From: Clostridiales bacterium | GTDB lineage: Bacteria; Bacillota; Clostridia; Oscillospirales; CAG-272 | DNA: 64,000 nt | Direction: 5' to 3' | Assembly: GCA_012514145.1 (NCBI GenBank) | Contig: JAAZAV010000061.1 | Span: forward strand, 1-64,000 | Shown here: in pieces, positions 17,463 through 26,136 of the stretch | Layout: every line of letters starts with the position of its first letter | Position numbering within the stretch: the stretch's first letter is position 1 | Notes under the pieces: model-generated | The model's input: only the letters and a program-made list of their open reading frames with translations | Databases searched by the model: none | Told to the model about the DNA's origin: nothing | Position numbers and translations under genes: made by a program

Positions 17463-17670
17463 TCCGCCGTATGCCGAAGAGATAGTAGCGTGCGAATATC
17501 CGGCACAGAGAGCCGCCGAAGGTGAGAGGGCGGCGCGGTTATGCCCGTGAATGGGGTTTCGGTATTTGTCAATTTGTTTTTGAGCGGACGGTTATTGCCG
17601 TCAAGCAGGGTGGCACCGCAGGATTTTGTCCTGTCCCGGCATTGTTTCGGGACAGGCTTTTTGTTTTCCG
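17463..17670 (+). promoter_or_regulatory. T-box leader with TGG (Trp) specifier
   Basis: Stem I closes with GCCGAA/TTCGGT (17473 and 17557 regions), has the 5' GATAGTA loop motif, the AGAGAGCCGCC bulge and the GGTGAGA apical loop at 17521-17527. Opposite GATAGTA the 3' side reads GAA-TGG, placing the specifier codon TGG at 17552-17554 (tryptophan). A small stem III (GACGG/CCGTC) precedes the T-box proper AGCAGGGTGGCACCGC at 17604-17619. The leader ends in a strong terminator: CCTGTCCCG (17630) pairs with CGGGACAGG (17648) followed by CTTTTTGTTTT. Uncharged tRNA-Trp should stabilise the antiterminator and allow expression of iorA-iorB-paaK. Confidence 0.9.
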
Positions 17671-17702
17671 GCGGCGACCGTTATACAAGGAAGGTATATT
17701 AT

Positions 17703-19532
17703 ATGCATGAAGAATTTCTGATGGGCAACGAGGCGATAGCCCTGGGAGCGCTGGCGGCCGGGGTAAATCTCGTCGCAGGCTATCCCGGCACACCGTCAAC
17801 CGAGGTGCTTGAAACAGTGGCAAAGCGCCGCTGCGAGGGCGTTTATGTCGAGTGGTCGGCAAACGAAAAGGCAGCCTTAGAGGTAGCAGCCGGCGCGGCA
17901 TATTCAGGCGCCCGCACCATGGTTACAATGAAGCAGGTGGGACTGAACGTAGCCTCCGACCCGCTTATGAGTCTGGCGTATATAGGCGTAAAGGGCGGTA
18001 TGGTGATAATGGTAGCCGACGACCCCGGCCCCATATCCTCACAGACCGAACAGGACACCCGCAGTTTCGCGGCATTCTCCAAACTGCCCTGCTTTGACCC
18101 CGACGGCGTATCGGATGCCTATTCGCTCATCGGCGAAGCCTTCGAATACTCCGAGAGATACGGCACCCCGGTTATCTTCCGTCCCACAACCCGGGTCTGT
18201 CACGCCTACGCCTCGATCAGCGTGAAGGATGAGTCAGAGTGGAAGCGCAACAATCCTGAGGGATTTGTTCGGGACACATCCCGATGGGTCATATTCCCCC
18301 GTCTTTCCTACATCAATCACGGAAAAATCGAGGAGCGCAACGCCCGTCTGTCAAAAGTCTTTTCTGACAGCGGGCTGAATACACTACACAAGCCCGAAGG
18401 CAGCCGGCTCGGTATCGCGGCGGGCGGTATCAGCTATGCCCAAGTGAGGGAAACTCTGACGGCTATATCAGATGTTAAACCCGCGCTGTTTAGAGTTACT
18501 ACCCCGTTTCCGTTCCCCGAGGAAAAGGCGCTTGAACTGCTCAGAGGTCTTGACGAGGTGCTCTGTGTCGAGGAACTCGACCCGGTCATAGAGCGCGGAC
18601 TGACATATGTCTGCGGCAAATACAATCTTAAGACCAAGATTCGCGGCAAACTGACCGGCGATATCCCCCCGGCAGGTGAGAACTCCCGTGCCGTGGTTGA
18701 CGCAGCCGTGACGAACTTCCTCGGCATCGAGCGAAACAGCAAAGCCCCCGAAGTTACAGATTCACCTCCCCCCTTGCCGGCACGTCCGCCGGTGCTATGC
18801 GCCGGCTGTCCGCATCGCGCCTCTTTCTACGCGGTGAAGACGGCGATGAGAGGGCGCAAGTCGGTTTTCTGCGGCGACATCGGCTGCTACACACTCGGCA
18901 ACGCCAAACCGCTGGATATGGTTGACACCTGCCTCTGCATGGGCGCGGGCGTGAATATCGCCCAGGGAATATGGCGCGTGGAGCCGGACACCATCTGTTT
19001 CGCTTTCGTTGGCGACTCCACCTTCTTCGCTTCGGCGCTGACAGGCGTTGTGAATGCAGTTTACAACCGTGCCGATATGATACTCGTGGTGCTGGACAAC
19101 TCCACCACGGCAATGACCGGCCATCAGCCCCATCCCGGTACCGGTGTGCGCATGACCCCTGCGGCGGGCGGAGAGCATGGCGGCAAGATAAGCATCGAAG
19201 GAGTATTGCGGGGAATAGGCGTCGACGCTGTTGAAACGGTCGACCCGTTGGATCAGACAGCGGCGGTGGACTGCGTGAAGCGCATGGCGGACATGAAGGG
19301 CGTGCGCGCAATTGTGTTCCGCTCTCCCTGTATTGTCCTTTTCAAGCCTGTATCGGCGGCGGTTATTGACAGCGAAGCCTGCATCAACTGCAAAGCCTGC
19401 ATCAAAACCATCGGCTGTCCGGCGATTGTTCTTTCAGACGGCAAGGTAAAGGTCGACGGCGCCCAGTGCACTGGCTGCGGTCTCTGCGTCAAGGTCTGCC
19501 CCAAAAAGGCAATAAGCATCATCAGCCGCTGA
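17703..19532 (+). CDS. iorA: Indolepyruvate ferredoxin oxidoreductase, alpha subunit
   Basis: A 609-residue subunit. The N-terminal half holds the pyrimidine-binding part of thiamine-diphosphate enzymes (GNEAIALGALAAGVNLVAGYPGTPSTE). The middle has the ThDP/Mg site GDSTFFASALTG and the loop DNSTTAMTGHQPHPGTG. The C-terminus has two [4Fe-4S] motifs, CINCKACIKTIGC and CTGCGLCVKVC. With IorB it couples arylpyruvate to arylacetyl-CoA and CO2 with ferredoxin, reversibly. The start at 17703 follows AAGGAAGG; the open frame runs back through the T-box leader and should not be used. Control by a Trp T-box suggests work in the carboxylating, biosynthetic direction. Confidence 0.95.
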   Translation: MHEEFLMGNEAIALGALAAGVNLVAGYPGTPSTEVLETVAKRRCEGVYVEWSANEKAALEVAAGAAYSGARTMVTMKQVGLNVASDPLMSLAYIGVKGGMVIMVADDPGPISSQTEQDTRSFAAFSKLPCFDPDGVSDAYSLIGEAFEYSERYGTPVIFRPTTRVCHAYASISVKDESEWKRNNPEGFVRDTSRWVIFPRLSYINHGKIEERNARLSKVFSDSGLNTLHKPEGSRLGIAAGGISYAQVRETLTAISDVKPALFRVTTPFPFPEEKALELLRGLDEVLCVEELDPVIERGLTYVCGKYNLKTKIRGKLTGDIPPAGENSRAVVDAAVTNFLGIERNSKAPEVTDSPPPLPARPPVLCAGCPHRASFYAVKTAMRGRKSVFCGDIGCYTLGNAKPLDMVDTCLCMGAGVNIAQGIWRVEPDTICFAFVGDSTFFASALTGVVNAVYNRADMILVVLDNSTTAMTGHQPHPGTGVRMTPAAGGEHGGKISIEGVLRGIGVDAVETVDPLDQTAAVDCVKRMADMKGVRAIVFRSPCIVLFKPVSAAVIDSEACINCKACIKTIGCPAIVLSDGKVKVDGAQCTGCGLCVKVCPKKAISIISR

Positions 19533-19564
19533 CACCGTGAAATGGTGAAATGAAGGTAGTGAAT

Positions 19565-20137
19565 ATGAAGAAAAACATAATACTATGCGGAGTCGGGGGG
19601 CAGGGAACGGTCCTTGCATCACGGCTCATCGCGGCTGCCGCAATGAAGCGGGGAATGAGCGTCATGAGCGCCGAAACGATAGGCATGGCGCAGAAGGGCG
19701 GCAGTGTATTCAGCCACCTCCGAATCGGCGACGAGTTATATTCCCCCATGATCGGCTTAGGTGAGGCGGATATCATAATAGCCTTCGAGCCTGCCGAGGC
19801 GGTTCGCATGCTCCCGTATCTGAGGGAGGGTGGAACGGTTATAGTCAATACCGACCCGGTTATGCCGGTAAGCGCGGCTCTCGGCGGTTCAGGCTACACA
19901 GGCGGCGAGATGGTTGAGTATCTCAGGCGTTCTGTGCCTCATCCGGTAACGCTTGAATGCGGAAAAATCTGCCGAGAGCTCGGCTCCCCCAAGGTAATGA
20001 ATGTACTGCTGCTGGGCGCGGCAGTGGGCAGCGGCGTGCTTTCCCTGACCCGTGACGACATAGCCGACGCCATCCGTGAGAGGGTAAAGGCGCAGTATGT
20101 GGAGCTTAATCTTAAAGCGCTAAACTACACAGTCTGA
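19565..20137 (+). CDS. iorB: Indolepyruvate ferredoxin oxidoreductase, beta subunit
   Basis: A 190-residue gamma-type subunit of 2-oxoacid:ferredoxin oxidoreductases. It starts KKNIILCGVGGQGTVLASRLI, the CoA/ThDP-related G-rich motif, with ETIGMAQKGGSV downstream. It pairs with IorA to form the active enzyme. I start at 19565, where AAGGTAG is well spaced; an in-frame ATG at 19550 is possible but has a poorer site. It lies 32 bases after iorA and 19 before paaK. Confidence 0.93.
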   Translation: MKKNIILCGVGGQGTVLASRLIAAAAMKRGMSVMSAETIGMAQKGGSVFSHLRIGDELYSPMIGLGEADIIIAFEPAEAVRMLPYLREGGTVIVNTDPVMPVSAALGGSGYTGGEMVEYLRRSVPHPVTLECGKICRELGSPKVMNVLLLGAAVGSGVLSLTRDDIADAIRERVKAQYVELNLKALNYTV

Positions 20138-20156
20138 TTATACAGAGGAAAATACA

Positions 20157-21392
20157 ATGATTATCAGCGAAAAACAGCTTTCACAGGTCAACGACCGAAT
20201 ACAGGCGCTTATTACAGCCGACAGCTTCTACGGCAAAAAGTTAAAAGAGGCGGGCATAAGCGGAGCAAGGTCCGCAGAGGATTTCGTAAAGCTCCCCTTC
20301 TCCGAGAAGTGCGACCTGCGTGACGCATATCCCCTGGGGCTTATGACTGCGCCGGAGGAAAAGATCGTCCGCATCCACAGCTCGTCGGGAACCACCGGCA
20401 AACCGGTCATCATCCCATACACCCGGAAGGATGTGGACGACTGGACAATTATGTTCAAGCGCTGCTACGAGATGGCGGGCATGAACTCGATGGATCGTGT
20501 TCACATAACCCCCGGGTACGGCCTCTGGACGGCGGGTATCGGCTTCCAGGCGGGCAGCGAACTGCTGGGCGCAATGTCGATCCCCATGGGTCCCGGCAAT
20601 ACCGAGAAGCAGCTTACAATGATGATAGACATGGGCAGCACGATACTCTGTTCCACATCCTCATACGCCCTTCTTTTGGCGGAGGAGATTCAGAAGCGGG
20701 GCATCCGCGATAAGATCAAGCTCCGCAAGGGCATAATCGGTTCTGAACGCTGGGGAGATAAAATGCGCGAATACATAAGCAGCACACTGGGAATTCAGCT
20801 TTACGACATCTACGGCCTCACCGAGATTTACGGCCCCGGCATCGGCATCGACTGTGATGAGAACAGCGGCATTCACTACTGGGACGACTACCTTTACTTC
20901 GAGGTGGTGGACCCGGTGACACTTGAGAACCTGCCCGACGGCGAGCTGGGCGAGCTGGTAATCACCACTCTGGTAAAAGAAGGCGCTCCGCTGATACGCT
21001 ACCGCACCCATGACCTGACCCGTATACTGCCCGGCAAGTGCGCCTGCGGAAGCCCGTTCCCACGCATCGACCGCATCATGGGACGCACCGACGACATGAT
21101 GAAAATAAAGGGCGTCAATGTCTTCCCCAGCCAGATAGAGGAGATACTCAAGGAATTCAGCGAACTGTCAAGTGAGTATCAGATACGCATCTCACATCTT
21201 GACGGCCGGGACACCATGCGGATTTATGTCGAGACCACCGGTCACCACGATTTCGAGGAATTGAGCCGCCGCATCACCGAGCGCTTCAAGAGCCGCATCG
21301 GCTTCACGCCGCTGGTAAAAATAGTTGAGATCGGCGTCCTGCCCCGCAGCGAGAAGAAAACCAGGCGCGTTATCGACGAGAGATACGAATAA
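20157..21392 (+). CDS. paaK: Phenylacetate/arylacetate-CoA ligase
   Basis: A 411-residue adenylate-forming ligase of the PaaK family. It has the P-loop HSSSGTTGKP, the YGLTEIYGPG motif, YRTHDLTRI and the C-terminal MMKIKGVNVFPSQIEE. It would activate phenylacetate or indoleacetate with ATP and CoA. In the operon with iorAB it forms a pathway in which imported arylacetate becomes arylacetyl-CoA and is reductively carboxylated to arylpyruvate. In the opposite direction it could make the free acid. The T-box upstream favours the first. It is the last gene before a terminator. Confidence 0.92.
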   Translation: MIISEKQLSQVNDRIQALITADSFYGKKLKEAGISGARSAEDFVKLPFSEKCDLRDAYPLGLMTAPEEKIVRIHSSSGTTGKPVIIPYTRKDVDDWTIMFKRCYEMAGMNSMDRVHITPGYGLWTAGIGFQAGSELLGAMSIPMGPGNTEKQLTMMIDMGSTILCSTSSYALLLAEEIQKRGIRDKIKLRKGIIGSERWGDKMREYISSTLGIQLYDIYGLTEIYGPGIGIDCDENSGIHYWDDYLYFEVVDPVTLENLPDGELGELVITTLVKEGAPLIRYRTHDLTRILPGKCACGSPFPRIDRIMGRTDDMMKIKGVNVFPSQIEEILKEFSELSSEYQIRISHLDGRDTMRIYVETTGHHDFEELSRRITERFKSRIGFTPLVKIVEIGVLPRSEKKTRRVIDERYE

Positions 21393-21396
21393 CAGA

Positions 21397-21440
21397 GAAC
21401 TTCCCGGATTGTTCAATGCGGCAATTCGGGAAGTTTTTTC
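21397..21440 (+). terminator. Terminator of the iorAB-paaK operon
   Basis: GAACTTCCCG-GATTG pairs with CAAT-TCGGGAAGTT, followed by TTTTTTC. A clear rho-independent terminator. The rest of the gap to 21665 is A/T-rich and shows no gene. Confidence 0.85.
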
Positions 21441-21665
21441 TGAGTTATTATATATTGAGCCATTTATTAGATTGAAGAAAAGTATAATTTTATAAAACAA
21501 TACTTGACAGGAGAGTATTAACAGTGTTACTTTCTGTCAGATGATGTTGAGGTATAAAATCATAATGAGTTGGTTCAATTTCGGGACATTATCGAAGGAA
21601 TGTTTACGCACGATAATAACGATAAAATTTGCAAGCCGGCTCTTACTTATTTATACCGTCCGCAC

Positions 21666-21695
21666 TTGACACCGCAACCGGCGCTGTGCTATAAT
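21666..21695 (+). promoter_or_regulatory. Promoter of the trk genes
   Basis: TTGACA (21666-21671), 18-base spacer, TATAAT (21690-21695), about 46 bases before the trkA ATG. No c-di-AMP (ydaO-type) riboswitch is apparent between them. Confidence 0.75.
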
Positions 21696-21741
21696 GCAAA
21701 ACAAAAAACGGTAAAAAAACGGCGGAGAGTCGGGAGAATCT

Positions 21742-23103
21742 ATGAAGATTGTAATCATCGGCGGAGATCGTGTGGGTACTGCCATAGCCTCGCAGCTGAC
21801 AGTCGAAGGGCATGATATCACGGTAATTGACAGCAGCAGCCAGGTAGTGGACAGGATATCGGACAGCCTTGACTGCATGGCTATTCACGGAGGCGGCGCC
21901 GAAAAGAGCGTCATGATGCAGGCTGGTGTGGATAAGGCGGATCTCATAATCGCCTGTACCGGCGAGGATGAGCTCAATCTGCTTTGCTGTGTATTCGCCA
22001 AGAAACTGGGCTGCGGCGGCGCGATAGCCAGAGTGCGCACACCAGAATATGTGGAACAGGTATACGAGCTTAAGGACGATTTCGGTCTGTCCATGATAAT
22101 CAACCCGGAATTAAACGCCGCCGAGGAAATGTTCAGGCTGCTTGAAATCCCGGGTGTGCTGCGGCGTGACACCTTCGCAAAGGGCAAAGTTGAAATCGTA
22201 GAAGTTCTTGTGGACCCGGGAGACGTGCTTGACGGCTTCCCCCTGAGTGACTGGGGTAAAAAGATACGCTGCCGCGCGTTGGTCTGTGTTGTGCGGCGCG
22301 GCGAGGAGACCATAATTCCCGACGGCCGCTTCGTGTTCAAGCCCGGCGACAAGGTTTATATATGCGCACCCGCCACCGAGATTGTCCGCATGCTCCGCGC
22401 TACAGGCGAATACCGCAGGAAGGCAAGGGACATAATGCTGATTGGCGGCAGCAGGCCCGTGGAGTACCTGGTTCCTATGCTTCTTAAATCGGGTGCCCAT
22501 GTGAAGATAATAGAACCCGATCGCGCCAACGCCGAACACTTCGCCGAGCATTTTCCGGAGATTTCGGTCATATGCGCCGACGGCTCCTCCGAAATGGTGC
22601 TCCGTGAGGAACACGCGGAAGAAATGGACGCCGTGGCGACACTGACCAACAGGGACGAAGAAAACCTGATTCTCTCCATGTATATAGCGTCGCTGGGGGT
22701 GCCTCAGGTGCTGACGATGGTGGATCATATCGGTTTCAGCGAGCTGTTCAGCAGACCGGAGAACCGTATAATCAGCCCCAAACAGCTCTGCGCCTCTGCG
22801 ATTATAAGCTATGTCAGAGCCCGCCAGAACTCGGGAGGCAGCGCTGTGGTGACTCTGCATCATATTGCAGACGGTCACGCCGAAGCGCTTGAGTTTGAGG
22901 TAACTTCGGCATTCCTTGGAGCGGGACATACCCTGCGCAATCTTAAACGTAAACAAGACATCCTCATCGCCTGCATCAACCGGGGTGGTAAGGTTATAAT
23001 TCCCGGAGGCAACGACACTATCGAGGCGGGTGACACCGTTATAGTTGTTGCCCGCAGCGGGCGTAAATTGCTGGATCTAAACGATATCATGGAGGATGAG
23101 TGA
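21742..23103 (+). CDS. trkA: Trk-type potassium uptake regulatory protein TrkA
   Basis: A 453-residue protein made of two RCK halves. Each has an NAD-binding Rossmann start (MKIVIIGGDRVGTAIA at residue 1; IMLIGGSRPVEYL at about 233) and a TrkA-C domain (about 140-220 and 370-450). It forms the cytosolic gating ring of TrkH channels. Promoter at 21666-21695, GGAGA ribosome-binding site. The trkH genes follow 1.5 kb downstream, after a broken solute-binding-protein gene. Confidence 0.93.
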   Translation: MKIVIIGGDRVGTAIASQLTVEGHDITVIDSSSQVVDRISDSLDCMAIHGGGAEKSVMMQAGVDKADLIIACTGEDELNLLCCVFAKKLGCGGAIARVRTPEYVEQVYELKDDFGLSMIINPELNAAEEMFRLLEIPGVLRRDTFAKGKVEIVEVLVDPGDVLDGFPLSDWGKKIRCRALVCVVRRGEETIIPDGRFVFKPGDKVYICAPATEIVRMLRATGEYRRKARDIMLIGGSRPVEYLVPMLLKSGAHVKIIEPDRANAEHFAEHFPEISVICADGSSEMVLREEHAEEMDAVATLTNRDEENLILSMYIASLGVPQVLTMVDHIGFSELFSRPENRIISPKQLCASAIISYVRARQNSGGSAVVTLHHIADGHAEALEFEVTSAFLGAGHTLRNLKRKQDILIACINRGGKVIIPGGNDTIEAGDTVIVVARSGRKLLDLNDIMEDE

Positions 23104-23107
23104 TTAT

Positions 23108-24592
23108 ATGAATATAATCAATAAATCAACTGCTGTCAGGATGTTCTGCAGTTTGCTTGCTGTTCTTGCTGTCTCCGGACTGGTCGCGTGCGGCGGTAAA
23201 GACGGCGAAACGGCGGACAGCACCGGCACTCAAACCGACACGACAGATAGTGCAACAGAAGTTACAGAGACCGAATACACTCCGGAGTATAAGGATTTCG
23301 GAGGCCGCAAGGTCACCATACTGCGCCCCCAGGAGCGTTACTACGACGTTGCCGAAGAACAGAACGGAGAGGTTGTAAACGACGCGATTTTCACCCGGGA
23401 CAGCAAACTTTCAGAGATATTCGGCGTGACTTTTGAAAATGTGCTAATGACCGACGGCTGGGATACCCGTGCGCAATACAACGGGCATATAGCCTCTGTG
23501 GTGCAGGCGGGAGACCCCACATATGACTACATATACGGCGTTGAAGTCTGCACAATAGATACCCTCTCCACCGGTTATTTCTTCAACCTGCTGGAATATG
23601 ACGAGCTGAAGCTGGAGAACGAATGGTGGCTCGGAGAACAGGCAAAGACTCTCGGACTTGCAGGCAAGCTCTACGGCGTTTTCGGCGCCTCCACGCTGGA
23701 CATATAAAAGGAGGTTGCGATCCTCTTCGCCAATACGGCTATATTAACGAACAACGGCATAGATCTGCCCTATAAATCCGTGCTTGCCGGCAGCTGGACC
23801 GTTGACGAGTTCATGAACAACGCCATAACCTGCACCGCAGACCTCAACGGCGACGGTGTATATAAGATCAACGACGATATTATCGGCTCGGTGGGACGCC
23901 ACACCAGCGCCCGTTCATGGCAGGGCTCTCTCGGCATACAGATACTTGATCTGGACAAAAACGGCGAGATAGTCTTTTACGGCATGACCGACAGGCTGGC
24001 GAAGGCGGTGGACAAAACGGCGGATTTCTTCGCGAGCGGCAGTATATACAGCGTAATAGATGCCAATGACATAGGCAATCTGAATGCCTTTGCCTCGGGC
24101 AATGTTCTCTACTATTGCGAACGCCTTATTCAAAGTGAATTTCTGCGCGATATGGAGGACGACTTCGCAATCATTCCGCTGCCAAAACTTGATGAGTCCC
24201 AGGAGAACTATATCACCCAGGGCGCCACGGCAACATGTATGATACTTGTTCCAGTGACAGCGTCGGATCCCAACATGTCGGCGATGATTATGGAGGCGTC
24301 TACCTACTACGGCTGGGCGGACATTCTGCCCAAATACTACGAGGTGGCGCTGAAGGAAAAATTCCTGCGCGATGCCAACAACAAGCAGGTGCTTGATATG
24401 GTGACCGACAGTATCCGCTTCAACATAACCTTTGCATACTGTAACGCCATCGGCGGCGATCCCTGGCCGAACCAGATATGGATCACAAGCACGCTCAACG
24501 GCAGAGATCCGGCTTCATCGGTTGCCGCAAATGAAGCCAAGTGGCTCGGAAACATCGAAAAAATTATCGAACAATATAAGCAGCTGCCATAA
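23108..24592 (+). pseudogene. Solute-binding lipoprotein gene interrupted by an in-frame TAA
   Basis: One frame encodes an extracellular solute-binding lipoprotein: signal peptide and lipobox LVACGG, a Thr/Asp-rich linker, then DFGGRKVTIL. A TAA at 23705-23707, about codon 200, splits it; the same frame resumes at once and runs to 24592. Together the parts give about 495 codons, the size of the intact relative at 51004-52503. So it is probably a recent nonsense mutation, or a sequencing/assembly error. The four codons after the stop happen to form a strong Shine-Dalgarno (AAAAGGAGGT) but no usable start lies at the right spacing. Start chosen at 23108 after GGAGGATGAG. It has no transporter genes nearby. 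Confidence 0.8.
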
Positions 24593-24650
24593 TGTTGCAT
24601 ATGCGTTATGTTTTTGACGCATGCGGAATGACGCGCGGTGTGAGTGATTT

Positions 24651-26099
24651 ATGAATTACCTGATGATTTTGACAATAATCGGCAAGGTTCTCTGCGTCGA
24701 AGCTGTCTTTATGCTGCCGCCGATGGTTATTTCACTCTGTCTCGGCGAGTATGGTGCAGCGTCGGCGCTGGTCTTGTCGGCTGCCGCTGCGGTAATCGCC
24801 GGTCTTCCCCTATCAATGATAAAGCCCCCGAAACGCGACATTTTCGCCCGTGACGGATTGGTGACGGTTGGCGCGGCGTGGGTTTTCGTATCGGTGTTCG
24901 GTGCGCTGCCCTTCTTCTTCAGCGGCGCGATACCGGGGTTTGTTGACAGTCTGTTCGAGTCGGCGTCCGGCTTTACCACCACGGGCGCTACGGTGCTCGC
25001 CGAAATTGAAAGCCTGCCGAAGGGGATACTCTTCTGGCGCTGTTTTACCCACTGGCTGGGCGGCATGGGCGTGCTGGTATTTCTGATGATTCTAAACCCT
25101 CTGACGGCAAAGAACAGCGGCGAGAACATGCACCTGCTTCGCGCCGAAAGCCCGGGCATTCGCACGTCAAAGCTGGTTCCGCGAATGAAGGACAGTGCTA
25201 CAATACTGTACCTGATATACATCGGGATGACGCTTCTGCAGGTTATTATGCTCCTGTTCGGAGGCGAGAGCGTCTATGATTCGGTGTGTATCGCCATGAG
25301 TACGGCGGGAACCGGAGGGTTCTCGGCTTATAATGACTCGATGGCATCCTTCTCGTCCTATACCCAGTGGGTGACTACGGTATTCATGCTGCTTTTCTCA
25401 ATAAACTTCAGCATATGGTTCATGTTGCTGCTTGGTCAATGGCGCAGGGCGCTTTCAAACGGCGAGCTGCGAACCTTCCTCTTGATTGTTGCCGGCGCTG
25501 TCGGACTGCTGATGTTCTCCACACGCGGCATGTTCTCCGGTATCGGCGAGAGTTTTCGGGTATGCGCATTCAACACCGCATCGATCATAAGCACCACAGG
25601 CTACTGTACCGTTGACTTTGATCTCTGGCCGGAGTTTGCCCGCATGCTGATGGTCATGCTGATGATGATAGGAGCCTGCGCGGGCAGCACCGGCGGCGGT
25701 GCCAAGGTTATCCGTATAAAGCTGCTCATAAAGATTATTCACCGTTCGATACACAACGCTTTCAATCCGAACAAGGTTAACCTGATTCATGAGGACGGCG
25801 AGATAATCGACGACCGCACCGTAAGTTCGGTCAACAGTTATTTCCTCATCTATTTTACGATAATAGCGTTGGTATCGCTGCTCGTGTCGCTTGACGGTTT
25901 CAGCTTTGAATCGAGCTTTTCGGCTGTGGTGTCGTGCATAAATAATGTGGGTCCCGGACTCGGTGCTGTGGGAGCGGTTCGCAACTACGGCGGATTTTCG
26001 GTTTTCTCAAAGCTGTTGCTTACTCTTACCATGATTACCGGCAGACTGGAGCTATACCCGATTCTCGTGTTCTTAGTGCCGTCGGTCTGGAAGAAGTGA
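24651..26099 (+). CDS. trkH: Potassium uptake channel TrkH, copy 1
   Basis: A 482-residue polytopic protein of the TrkH/KtrB superfamily, made of four M1-P-M2 repeats plus extra N-terminal helices. Selectivity-filter motifs of the repeats are visible: FTTTGATV, TAGTGGFSAY, STTGYCTVDF (G317) and NNVGPGLG. The intramembrane gating loop reads AGSTGGGAKV. All four filter glycines are present, so this copy should be a normal K+ channel working with TrkA. A near-identical copy follows 37 bases downstream. Confidence 0.93.
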   Translation: MNYLMILTIIGKVLCVEAVFMLPPMVISLCLGEYGAASALVLSAAAAVIAGLPLSMIKPPKRDIFARDGLVTVGAAWVFVSVFGALPFFFSGAIPGFVDSLFESASGFTTTGATVLAEIESLPKGILFWRCFTHWLGGMGVLVFLMILNPLTAKNSGENMHLLRAESPGIRTSKLVPRMKDSATILYLIYIGMTLLQVIMLLFGGESVYDSVCIAMSTAGTGGFSAYNDSMASFSSYTQWVTTVFMLLFSINFSIWFMLLLGQWRRALSNGELRTFLLIVAGAVGLLMFSTRGMFSGIGESFRVCAFNTASIISTTGYCTVDFDLWPEFARMLMVMLMMIGACAGSTGGGAKVIRIKLLIKIIHRSIHNAFNPNKVNLIHEDGEIIDDRTVSSVNSYFLIYFTIIALVSLLVSLDGFSFESSFSAVVSCINNVGPGLGAVGAVRNYGGFSVFSKLLLTLTMITGRLELYPILVFLVPSVWKK

Positions 26100-26136
26100 A
26101 GTCCTTAAGCGAAAATAATGTGCTTATGGTTTTAAC

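Noticed and set aside
17541..17702. Upstream extension of iorA
   Set aside because: It translates the T-box and terminator; AAGGAAGG before ATG 17703 marks the true start.
23705..23707. Programmed stop-codon recoding (selenocysteine or pyrrolysine) in the solute-binding-protein gene
   Set aside because: The stop is TAA, not TGA or TAG, and no recoding hairpin is evident after it.
24593..24650. Possible terminator hairpin after the broken solute-binding-protein gene
   Set aside because: The stem ATGCGT/ACGCAT is only six pairs and no T tract follows.
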